From the NCBI GenBank assembly GCA_035652095.1, contig DASREM010000038.1, positions 136,958-200,957 of the forward strand: a stretch of 64,000 nucleotides of DNA, written 5' to 3'. A program made the position numbers and the translations under genes. The stretch is from DASREM01 sp035652095. Its GTDB lineage: Bacteria; Acidobacteriota; Terriglobia; Terriglobales; Acidobacteriaceae. The notes below the pieces were generated by a model. The model had not been told where the DNA came from. It ran no database searches and saw nothing but the letters and a program-made list of their open reading frames with translations. This document shows, piece after piece, positions 33,439 through 41,778 of the stretch; position 1 is the stretch's first letter, and the number at the start of each line of letters is the position of its first letter.

Positions 33439-33535
33439 CGCCCCGAAGCTCGCTCGGTAGTTTCGAGCGTGGGGGCAGCTCGGTGATGCACCGGGCTACT
33501 TGGGGAAGGACCCGGATTCGTGCTGCCCCTTTTTT
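33439..33535 (+). promoter_or_regulatory. Candidate transcription attenuator / structured leader RNA
   Basis: An 8-bp stem (GGGGCAGC 33472-33479 with GCTGCCCC 33522-33529) is followed by six T, an intrinsic terminator with a 42-base structured loop that can itself form CGGTG-ATG-CACCG or CCGGG/CCCGG. The same GGGGC can instead pair with GCCCC at 33440-33444, closing over a perfect 6-bp hairpin (CGCTCG/CGAGCG). The two pairings exclude each other. It lies 34 bases before a 59-residue gene. It could instead be a simple 3' terminator of the preceding frame. Confidence 0.5.
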
Positions 33536-33568
33536 CCTTTCGTTTGTTCTGGATGAGGAGAGTTTTGA

Positions 33569-33748
33569 ATGGACTACTTGCGCGAGAATGAATTCATGCC
33601 GATTGTGGACGCCGTGGAGCGGCTGGAGGCCTCGGCGGCACAGGCCGGCTTGTCTTCGGAAGATCTGATCGCACTATTGCAAAACGGTATGGATCTCGAC
33701 AACGTGCTGTCGTACGTGACCGCCGTGCTCAGCAAACGCTTGAACTAA
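33569..33748 (+). CDS. Small acidic protein, 59 residues
   Basis: The frame begins MDYLRENEFMPIVDAVERLE and ends VTAVLSKRLN. A good GAGGAG lies about 9 bases upstream of the ATG. The protein is predicted to be all-helical with no membrane segment and no cysteine. I do not recognise a named family. It is convergent with the LysR gene (three bases apart) and is preceded by a candidate RNA attenuator, so it is probably expressed from its own regulated transcript. Confidence 0.7.
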   Translation: MDYLRENEFMPIVDAVERLEASAAQAGLSSEDLIALLQNGMDLDNVLSYVTAVLSKRLN

Positions 33749-33751
33749 CCT

Positions 33752-34660
33752 TCACGGCTTTCCAGCCGAGGCCAGGCTGGAAGTCTTAAGCTTCACCGTG
33801 GCATCAATGAATGCCAGCGCGGCGCGGCTGAGAGCTTTGTCTTTGCGAAAGACGAGTGCAAGGTCGCGCCGGACTTGCGCATCCGAGATCGGGATCACTG
33901 CCAGGGCCTCCGCGCGAACATCTTCAAGCACGTTGGACCGCGCGATAAAGCCAATTCCCACATCGGCAGCCACAAAGCGCTTCAGCAGTTCGCTGGAATC
34001 GAGCTCCATCGCATAGTTGGGTTTTAGTTTGCGGTCATGGAACAGATTTTCCAGGGCATCGCGTGTGTGTCCCGCCTTGGGCAAAACCAGCGGATACTTG
34101 GCTGCTTCGCTAACCGTGGCAGACTTGAGCTTCGCTAAAGGATGAACCGGTGGAGTGATGATAACCAGTTCGTCGCGATGGATCAGGACCACGGTGAGGC
34201 GGTTGTCGTTTACGGGAAGAGAGACAACTCCGAAATCCACCGAATTGTCGATGACCGACTCGAGGATCTTGGCGTAGTCGGAGCGTTTGATGTTCACTGC
34301 GACGTCGGGATATTGTTTTTTAAATTGTGCGAATACTTCGGGCAGAATGTGGAGGCAAGTGCCCTCGTTGGCTCCCACAATGATCTCGCCGCGCGGCACG
34401 CGCTCGGTCTCCGCAATGGCGGTGAAGATGGCTTTTCTAGAATCCAGTGTTTCCTCGACGTATTTCAGGAACAGCTTGCCGGGAGCGGTGAGTGAAACCT
34501 TGCCTCCGGAGCGGTCGAGTAGCTTGGCTCCAACCTCCTCTTCGAGAGCGCGGATTTGCGAGGAAATGGCGGGCTGGGTCCGAAACCGTTTTTCCGCCGC
34601 ACGGGAAAACGAGCTCAGTCGCGCGACTTCCTGAAACGTTTCAAGTTGGTCAAAATCCAT
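33752..34660 (-). CDS. LysR-family transcriptional regulator
   Basis: This 302-residue regulator has an N-terminal winged helix (MDFDQLETFQEVARLSSFSRAA, with QPAISSQIRALEEEVGAKLLDR) and a periplasmic-binding-like effector domain (GEIIVGANEGTCLHILPEVF, SVDFGVVSLPV, AADVGIGFIARSNV). The sequence is closest in feel to the CysB/Cbl/CynR group. It is divergent from glutamine synthetase, with a 237-base gap that contains a tandem duplication next to its start, so autoregulation and control of glnA are plausible. The effector is unknown. Confidence 0.9.
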   Translation of the reverse strand: MDFDQLETFQEVARLSSFSRAAEKRFRTQPAISSQIRALEEEVGAKLLDRSGGKVSLTAPGKLFLKYVEETLDSRKAIFTAIAETERVPRGEIIVGANEGTCLHILPEVFAQFKKQYPDVAVNIKRSDYAKILESVIDNSVDFGVVSLPVNDNRLTVVLIHRDELVIITPPVHPLAKLKSATVSEAAKYPLVLPKAGHTRDALENLFHDRKLKPNYAMELDSSELLKRFVAADVGIGFIARSNVLEDVRAEALAVIPISDAQVRRDLALVFRKDKALSRAALAFIDATVKLKTSSLASAGKP

Positions 34661-34681
34661 AGCTCGGCTTTCAGAGATGCG

Positions 34682-34709
34682 CCGGGATCATGATACCGGG
34701 ATCATGATA
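34682..34709. repeat. Perfect 14-bp tandem duplication containing ATCATGAT palindromes
   Basis: CCGGGATCATGATA occurs twice head to tail, 22 bases upstream of the LysR start. Each copy contains the palindrome ATCATGAT. The position fits an operator for the LysR gene itself. The rest of the 237-base gap toward glnA shows no clear promoter to me. Confidence 0.6.
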
Positions 34710-34897
34710 AATGACCAGCGAAGTAATGCAGTGATCCGCGACGCGTACGCAGGCAAATAATGTGCGCTTATCCTTCCCATAAAAACTATCAATTTCACGG
34801 CTGCGGCGCCGGCAAGTAGACTGACCGGTTCCTGCGCACAGCATACCGGCAAGCTCCCGCCGCGACATCCTGCGAGAACCTGCACCCCTGGAGGACT

Positions 34898-36310
34898 ATG
34901 ACCGAACCGAAAGCCGTATTGGAGTTCGCAAAGAAGCATGGAGTAAAGCTGCTGGACCTTCGCTTTACCGATTTGCCCGGACTATGGCACCACATTTCTT
35001 ATCCCATTGAGCAATTATCCGAAGCTTCGTTCGAAGATGGTTTTGGCATGGACGGATCGTCGATACGAGGATGGGCGGCGATTCACGAAAGCGACATGCT
35101 GCTGGTCCCGGATGCGGATACGCTTGTTCTCGATCCTTTCACTGAAGCGCCCACGCTGGTGATGACATGCGACGTGATTGATCCCGTGACCAAGCAGCGT
35201 TATGACCGGGACCCGCGCTATATCGCGCGCAAAGCCGAAATGTACTTGAGTTCGACCGGTGTTGCCGATACCGCTTATTTCGGGGCGGAGGCGGAATTTT
35301 TTATTTTTGACAATGTGCGCTTCGACCAGCGGGAGCAGCACGGCTTCTACTTCATTGACGCCGAGGAAGGGCGCTGGAACTCAGGCCGGCGCGACAACAA
35401 CCTCGGGTACCGTCCGCGATTCAAGGAAGGGTATTTTCCAGTGCCCCCGACCGATCACTATCAGGACCTGCGCAGCGAAATGGTGATGACCATGCAAAAC
35501 TGCGGCATGGAAGTCGAATGCCATCATCATGAGGTGGCGACCGGCGGGCAGACAGAAATTGATTTGAAGTTCGATTCCCTGGTGCGCTCGGCGGACCACA
35601 TGATGCTCTACAAATACATCGTCAAGAATGTCGCCAACCAATACGGCAAGACGGTGACATTCATGCCTAAGCCGATTTTTCAAGACAACGGCAGCGGCAT
35701 GCACACGCACCAGTCATTGTGGAAGAGTGGCAAGCCGCTGTTTGCCGGAGATGGCTATGCGGGACTCTCGGAGATGGCGTTGTGGTATATCGGCGGGCTG
35801 ATCAAGCATGGGCCGGCGCTGTCGGCGATCATTGCGCCGACCACGAACTCGTATAAGAGACTGGTTCCGGGGTTTGAAGCGCCGGTGAATCTGGCGTACT
35901 CGCGGCGCAATCGTTCCGCCGCATGCCGGATCCCGATGTATTCGGCTTCTGCGAAAGCCAAGCGGGTGGAATTCCGTCCACCCGACCCGAGTTGCAACCC
36001 GTACATGGCTTTTGCGGCAATGATGATGGCGGGACTGGATGGGATTGAGAACAGAATGGATCCGGGACAGCCGTTGGACAAAGACATCTATGACCTGGGC
36101 CCGGAAGAATTGGCCGAGGTCCCCTCGATGCCGGGCTCGCTGGAAGATGCGCTCAGCGCGCTGGAGCAGGACCACCTGTTCTTGCTGAAGGGCGACGTAT
36201 TCACCGAGCCCTTGCTCGAGGCCTACATTCATTACAAGCGTACGAAGGAAGTGGACGCGGTGAGATTACGGCCTCATCCGTTTGAGTTTGCGCTGTACTA
36301 CGATATCTAG
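34898..36310 (+). CDS. glnA: Glutamine synthetase type I
   Basis: This 470-residue enzyme makes glutamine from glutamate, ammonia and ATP. Family blocks are GFGMDGSSIRGW near the N-terminus, YFGAEAEFFIFD, the ammonia/glutamate site NGSGMHTHQSLW, and NRSAACRIP for ATP. The regulatory adenylylation tyrosine is present in LDKDIYDLGPEEL (Tyr398). This fits the glnE gene later in the window. A Shine-Dalgarno (TGGAGGA) precedes the ATG. No glnB is adjacent. It forms a dodecamer in the cytosol. Confidence 0.97.
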   Translation: MTEPKAVLEFAKKHGVKLLDLRFTDLPGLWHHISYPIEQLSEASFEDGFGMDGSSIRGWAAIHESDMLLVPDADTLVLDPFTEAPTLVMTCDVIDPVTKQRYDRDPRYIARKAEMYLSSTGVADTAYFGAEAEFFIFDNVRFDQREQHGFYFIDAEEGRWNSGRRDNNLGYRPRFKEGYFPVPPTDHYQDLRSEMVMTMQNCGMEVECHHHEVATGGQTEIDLKFDSLVRSADHMMLYKYIVKNVANQYGKTVTFMPKPIFQDNGSGMHTHQSLWKSGKPLFAGDGYAGLSEMALWYIGGLIKHGPALSAIIAPTTNSYKRLVPGFEAPVNLAYSRRNRSAACRIPMYSASAKAKRVEFRPPDPSCNPYMAFAAMMMAGLDGIENRMDPGQPLDKDIYDLGPEELAEVPSMPGSLEDALSALEQDHLFLLKGDVFTEPLLEAYIHYKRTKEVDAVRLRPHPFEFALYYDI

Positions 36311-36469
36311 GCCTGGTTCGGCAGGTCTGCTGCTGACGTCGTACTTGGCTACGCCGAACTTTGCGGATGGCGCCATCGCTGTTCCCGCCAGAATGCGTAG
36401 TCGCCATTTACGTCACCTTTTGCGAGGGCGAGCACCGAATTTCACTGCGGCCAGCGGTCCCATCCCCCC

Positions 36470-36485
36470 TGTTCGGATTCGAACA
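36470..36485. promoter_or_regulatory. Palindrome TGTTCG-GATT-CGAACA, candidate enhancer site
   Basis: This perfect 6-bp inverted repeat with a 4-base spacer lies about 125 bases before the predicted start of the sigma-54 promoter at 36577. Distances of 100-150 bases are usual for NtrC-type enhancers. A related half-site (GCGAACAGAAC) lies about 15 bases downstream. The remainder of the 299-base gap between glnA and the efflux operon shows no gene. Confidence 0.45.
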
Positions 36486-36576
36486 CGGCTTCCCATGAGC
36501 GAACAGAACCGCCTTTTCCATTCCGCCTCATGAACCCGTAACATCTTTCAATTCAGACGATGGCTGGGTGCTGCTG

Positions 36577-36592
36577 TGGCAGGGCGCTTGCC
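36577..36592 (+). promoter_or_regulatory. Candidate sigma-54 promoter of the efflux operon
   Basis: TGGCAGGGCGCTTGCC has the invariant GG (36578-36579) and GC (36590-36591) separated by exactly 10 bases and differs from the consensus TGGCACG-N4-TTGC at one base. It precedes an operon that itself encodes an NtrC-type activator. A caveat is that the start would lie only about 8 bases before the ATG at 36610. Confidence 0.5.
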
Positions 36593-36609
36593 CAAGTCAG
36601 GTTACTGAT

Positions 36610-37863
36610 ATGGATATCGCACGGCCCAACATTGCACGCCAACGTCGTCGTCGCCAGATCGTCTATGTCATAGCAGGTGTCGCGGTGATTGCACTGGTGA
36701 CGATGGGACTGTCGCGGCTGAAGCCGGCTGCGCCCAGCGTGGAACGGTCCACCGTCTGGATCGACACGGTGAAGCGCGGATCAGTTCTGCGCCAGGTGCG
36801 CGGGCTTGGAACCTTGGTTCCGGTCGAGATTCAATGGATTCCTGCAGTGACCGAAGGGCGAGTGGACAAAATCCTGGTTTTGCCGGGAACTGCGGTGAAG
36901 GCGGACACGGTTTTGCTGGAACTCAGCAATCCTCAGCTTCAACAGGAAGGCTTGGACGCGGAATGGAAGCTGAAGGCGGCAGAGGCCGACTACAAGAATC
37001 TCGAAATGCAACTAGCGAGCCAGGTACTGGCGCAGAAGTCAGAGGCGGCAAGAGCTTCGTCGGAATACAACCAGGCGAAGATCCAGGCGGACACGGATTC
37101 CGAGCTGGCAAAACTGGGCGTGATCTCAGAGATGACCAAAAAGTTCTCTTCCCAGAAGGCCCAGGAGTTGGGAACTCGGGACCAGATCGAGAAGCAGCGC
37201 TTGGTGAACAGCGGCCAGGTGCTGGATGCGCAGCTTCAGGCCAAGCAGGCCGATGTGGAGCAATTCCGGGCGCTGGCGAACTTGAAGAGGTCTCAGATCG
37301 AAGGATTGCGAGTGCGGGCGGGGATTAGCGGCGTTCTTCAGGAGCAGACACTGCGAGTCGGGCAATGGGTCACACCGGGAACAACGCTCGCTAAGGTCGT
37401 CCAACCGCAGCACTTGAAGGCGGAATTGAAAGTCGCCGAGACGCAAGCGAAAGACATTCAGCTGGGGCAGCCGGCGTCAGTGGACACGCACAATGGAGTG
37501 ATCTCCGGGCGCGTGATGCGGATTGATCCCTCGGTGGTCAACGGAACCGTGACCGTGGACGTGGCGCTGGAAGGGCAGTTGCCGCAAGGCGCGCGACCGG
37601 ATCTGAGCGTGGATGGAACCATTGACCTGGAAAGAATGGAGAACGTGCTCTACGTCGGACGTCCGGCTTTCGGCCAGGAACAGAGTACTGTCGGTATGTT
37701 CAAGCTGGGGCCCGATGACAAGACAGCGGTCCTGACGCAGGTGAAGTTGGGCCGCAGTTCGGTGAACACGGTCGAGATTCTGCAAGGACTGAAAGAAGGC
37801 GACCAGGTCGTCCTGTCGGACATGTCGCGCTGGGACAAGTACGACCGGGTCAAATTGGAATAG
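36610..37863 (+). CDS. Membrane-fusion protein (HlyD/MacA family) of the efflux operon
   Basis: This 417-residue protein is anchored by one N-terminal helix (RRRRQIVYVIAGVAVIALV). It has a barrel-sandwich start (VRGLGTLVPVEIQWIPAVTEGRVDKILVLPGTAV), a long alpha-hairpin (about residues 110-230, with DAEWKLKAAEADYKNLEMQL), and beta domains (RVRAGISGVLQEQTLRVGQWV). MacA-type proteins link an inner-membrane ABC transporter to a TolC channel. ATG 36610 was chosen because it gives the anchor helix; a GTG at 36568 would add residues encoded by promoter-like sequence. It heads a nine-gene cluster of export and regulation. Confidence 0.9.
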   Translation: MDIARPNIARQRRRRQIVYVIAGVAVIALVTMGLSRLKPAAPSVERSTVWIDTVKRGSVLRQVRGLGTLVPVEIQWIPAVTEGRVDKILVLPGTAVKADTVLLELSNPQLQQEGLDAEWKLKAAEADYKNLEMQLASQVLAQKSEAARASSEYNQAKIQADTDSELAKLGVISEMTKKFSSQKAQELGTRDQIEKQRLVNSGQVLDAQLQAKQADVEQFRALANLKRSQIEGLRVRAGISGVLQEQTLRVGQWVTPGTTLAKVVQPQHLKAELKVAETQAKDIQLGQPASVDTHNGVISGRVMRIDPSVVNGTVTVDVALEGQLPQGARPDLSVDGTIDLERMENVLYVGRPAFGQEQSTVGMFKLGPDDKTAVLTQVKLGRSSVNTVEILQGLKEGDQVVLSDMSRWDKYDRVKLE

Positions 37864-37891
37864 CCGGCAACTACGGGTGAAGGGGAAGCGG

Positions 37892-38590
<699 letters not shown>

Positions 38591-41029
38591 ATGCAAACTT
38601 TCTGGATGGACATCCGCTACGCGGTTCGCATGTTGCGGAACAGCACGGGTTTCACCACCATCGCCATCCTAACTCTCGCACTCGGGATCGGCGCAAACTC
38701 GGCATTGTTTTCCGTGGTGAACGGCGTGCTGCTGAATCCGTTGCCGTATCCGGAACCCAATCAGCTGGTCTCTTTGTACTGGAAGACCAATCAGTTTCAG
38801 CAAGGTTCCGTTCCGTACCTGAATTTCCTCGACTGGCAAAAGGAAAATCACACGTTCTCAGCCATGGCGGCGCTGCGGAGCGAGGACTTCAATCTCACCA
38901 ATGCCGGCGAAGCGGAGCGGCTGCATGGACACCAGATTTCGGCAGGATTCTTCGCTCTCCTGGGAGTCACTCCTATTCTCGGTCGAGAGTTCCGTCCCGA
39001 TGAGGATCAGATCGGCGGAAATCGGGTCGTGCTGGTGGGCGATGGTCTGTGGAAGCGCAAGTTCGCCGCATCACCAGAGATCATTGGAAAGACTCTCATC
39101 ATCGACGGCTCCGCTTACACCGTCGTGGGCGTTGTGACCCAAAGAAGTCCCTTCCTAACGCCATCGGAGATATTTGTTCCCATTGGACAGTGGGACGATC
39201 CTACTTTTCGCGATCGAAGAGTCGGGATGGGCAGTTTTGTCGTAGGCCGCCTGAAGCCGGGTGTGAGCCTGGCCCAGGCACGCGCCGACATGGAAGCGAT
39301 CACGCGTAACCTGGCGGCGGCATATCCCGAGGCCAATGCGCAGACCAGCGCAAACATCACCTGGCTCAAGCAAGATATCGTGGGCAATGTTCGGCCATTC
39401 CTTCTGGTGCTGCTGGGCGCGGTCGGCTTCGTGCTGCTGATCGCCTGCGCGAATGTCGGCAACTTGCTGCTGGCTCGCTCCACGGGGCGTACGCGTGAGT
39501 TTGCGATTCGCCTGGCGGTGGGCGCAAGCCAGACCCGCGTTCTGCGGCAACTGTTAACCGAGAGCGTGCTGCTCGCCTTCGCCGGAGGAGTTTTGGGCAT
39601 CACGCTGGCGAAGTGGGGAACCCAGGCGGTCCTGGCCCTGGTTCCGACTGCGCTTCCTCGAGCGGATGAGATCCGCCTGGACGCGCGCGTGCTGTTATTC
39701 ACCCTGCTCATTTCGGTAGTTGCCGGGGTACTGTTCGGACTCGCGCCAGCCCTGAAGACAGTCCGGCCCGACCTCCACGGCACGCTCAAGGAAGGCGGCC
39801 GCGGAGCCAGTGGAGCGCACCACCGCACGCAAAATGTTTTTGTGGTTTTTGAGACCGCCTTAGCCCTCATCCTTCTGATCGGCGCCGGACTCATGTTGCG
39901 AACTCTGTCGCAACTCTGGCGGTCAGATCCGGGCTTTGATTCCCGGAACGTACTCAGCTTCAATTTCACGTTGTCACCTGCGAAGACCTCCAGCGCGTCC
40001 CAGCTTCGCCAGTCCTATCGCGAACTCCTGGACACGTACAAGGCCATGCCAGGAGTCCAGAATGCAGCTCTCCTCGGCGGCTCGTTGCCGATGCGGGGAG
40101 ACTCCGAGTTGCCGTTCTGGATGGAGGGTCAGCCCAAGCCTGCCTCCGACAGCGACATGAACTGGACCCTGTTCTACGGGGTGTCGGCCGATTACTGGAA
40201 GACCATGAAGATCCCGTTGCTGCGTGGCCGCTTGCTGAGCACGCTGGACAAAGAAGGAACGCCCGACGTGGTGGTCATTGACGATGAGTTCGCGCGGAAG
40301 TTCTTTCCCAATCAGGATCCGATCGGCAAGCGACTCAACGTTGGATTGTTTGAGACACAACCGCAGATTGTGGGCATCGTCGGCCACGTGAACCATTGGG
40401 GGCTTGGCGATACCGGGCACGAGCACTTGAAGGCGGAATTGTATTTTCCCTTCGATCAGTTCCCGGACAAGTTCGCGCCGCTTGTAGCGAGAGGCATGAC
40501 ACTAGTGATGCGTACGAACACCGCTCCCGAATCGTTGAGTGGTCCGGTGAGGGCAGCTACAAGTCGCTTCGATCCGCAGGCGGTGGTGTACGAATTTGCA
40601 ACCATGGAACGCATCGTCTCTGAATCGATTGCCGCTCAGCGTTTCTCGATGACACTTCTGGGGATATTCGCGGGACTAGCACTGGTTCTCGCTGCCATCG
40701 GAATCTACGGCGTGATTTCGTACTTCGTCGGACAGCGCACGCAGGAAGTGGGAATCCGCATGGCCCTGGGAGCACAGCGTGGAGACGTGTTGCGCTTGAT
40801 CCTGGGACAGGGCACCCGCATGGCAGTGCTCGGAGTGGGAATCGGATTGATCGTTTCCTGGGTCCTCACGCGGCTCATGGCCACCATGTTGTATGGCGTG
40901 AGCGCGACCGACCCGCTGACCTTCGCCGGAGTGGCCGTGCTACTGGTTGTGGTTGCAACTTTTGCCTGTTTCGTGCCGGCCTGGAGGGCCTCGCAGGTGG
41001 ATCCCATGGTCGCGTTGAGGTACGAGTGA
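38591..41029 (+). CDS. ADOP/MacB-type ABC permease 1
   Basis: This 812-residue permease starts immediately after the ATPase stop. Order: N-terminal helix after MQTFWMDIRYAVRMLRNS (TTIAILTLALGIGANSALF), a periplasmic MacB core, a central FtsX block (GAVGFVLLIACANVGNLLLA, REFAIRLAVGAS), a second periplasmic core, and a C-terminal FtsX block (AAIGIYGVISYFVGQRTQEVG). It ends with RASQVDPMVALRYE. This duplicated layout is the acidobacterial duplicated orphan permease pattern. Here it is not an orphan because ATPase genes flank it. Confidence 0.92.
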   Translation: MQTFWMDIRYAVRMLRNSTGFTTIAILTLALGIGANSALFSVVNGVLLNPLPYPEPNQLVSLYWKTNQFQQGSVPYLNFLDWQKENHTFSAMAALRSEDFNLTNAGEAERLHGHQISAGFFALLGVTPILGREFRPDEDQIGGNRVVLVGDGLWKRKFAASPEIIGKTLIIDGSAYTVVGVVTQRSPFLTPSEIFVPIGQWDDPTFRDRRVGMGSFVVGRLKPGVSLAQARADMEAITRNLAAAYPEANAQTSANITWLKQDIVGNVRPFLLVLLGAVGFVLLIACANVGNLLLARSTGRTREFAIRLAVGASQTRVLRQLLTESVLLAFAGGVLGITLAKWGTQAVLALVPTALPRADEIRLDARVLLFTLLISVVAGVLFGLAPALKTVRPDLHGTLKEGGRGASGAHHRTQNVFVVFETALALILLIGAGLMLRTLSQLWRSDPGFDSRNVLSFNFTLSPAKTSSASQLRQSYRELLDTYKAMPGVQNAALLGGSLPMRGDSELPFWMEGQPKPASDSDMNWTLFYGVSADYWKTMKIPLLRGRLLSTLDKEGTPDVVVIDDEFARKFFPNQDPIGKRLNVGLFETQPQIVGIVGHVNHWGLGDTGHEHLKAELYFPFDQFPDKFAPLVARGMTLVMRTNTAPESLSGPVRAATSRFDPQAVVYEFATMERIVSESIAAQRFSMTLLGIFAGLALVLAAIGIYGVISYFVGQRTQEVGIRMALGAQRGDVLRLILGQGTRMAVLGVGIGLIVSWVLTRLMATMLYGVSATDPLTFAGVAVLLVVVATFACFVPAWRASQVDPMVALRYE

Positions 41030-41053
41030 TGGAGAGCTTAGCGAGGAGATTGC

Positions 41054-41776
41054 ATGATTCAGCTTCGCAACGTCGAACGGCAGTACAAAACGGGACCGGG
41101 AGCGACCTACGTCCTTCGGCGCATAAACCTCGAGATTGCCGAAGGCGATTTCGTGACCATCATGGGGCCATCCGGGGCGGGGAAGTCTACCCTGCTCAGC
41201 ATCATCGGAATGCTTGACGATGCCTGGACGGGCGAGTATCACCTGCTGGATCATGCTGTGCACAAGTTGGACCGCAAGAAGAGAGCCGACCTGAACCGGC
41301 AATACATTGGATTCGTTTTTCAGAGCTATCACCTGCTCGACAATCTCACGGTCTACGAGAACCTCGATGTGCCTCTTTCCTACCGCAACATCGGCCGGGC
41401 GCAGCGGGCAAGCATGGTGGCCGAGGCGCTTGACCGCTTTCAGATCGTCGGGAAAAAAGACCTCTATCCCAGCCAGCTTTCTGGAGGACAGCAGCAGTTG
41501 GTGGGCGTTGCGCGCGCGGTAGTGGGGAATCCGAAAATTATCCTGGCCGACGAACCCACCGGAAACCTGCACTCGAGCCAAGCGAAGGAGATCATGGAGC
41601 TTTTCAAGAAGCTGAACGATCAGGGAACCACCATCATCCAGGTGACGCACTCCGAGGTGAATGCGGGGTATGGCAATCGCACCATTCAGTTGCTGGATGG
41701 ATGGATTGTGAACGATCCCCACCAGTCGCCAGCGCAAGCCGATGCAAAGCGAGCCGTGGCTCAGGAGCACAGGTAA
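41054..41776 (+). CDS. MacB/LolD-type ABC ATPase 2, variant D-loop
   Basis: This 240-residue ATPase has Walker A GPSGAGKS, signature LSGGQQQLVGVARAV and Walker B IILADEPTGNLHSSQAKE. The D-loop aspartate that follows Walker B (normally NLD) is histidine here, and the residue after LSGGQQQ is Leu where ATPase 1 has Arg. The H-loop histidine is kept (VTHSEV). It probably pairs with one of the following permeases. The substitution may change communication between the two ATP sites. It overlaps no gene; its stop is two bases before permease 2. Confidence 0.9.
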   Translation: MIQLRNVERQYKTGPGATYVLRRINLEIAEGDFVTIMGPSGAGKSTLLSIIGMLDDAWTGEYHLLDHAVHKLDRKKRADLNRQYIGFVFQSYHLLDNLTVYENLDVPLSYRNIGRAQRASMVAEALDRFQIVGKKDLYPSQLSGGQQQLVGVARAVVGNPKIILADEPTGNLHSSQAKEIMELFKKLNDQGTTIIQVTHSEVNAGYGNRTIQLLDGWIVNDPHQSPAQADAKRAVAQEHR

Positions 41777-41778
41777 GG

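Noticed and set aside
36465..36500. GTTCGGATTCGAACACGG resembles a tRNA T-arm
   Set aside because: No acceptor or anticodon stem can be built around it; it is a simple palindrome and is listed as a possible enhancer.
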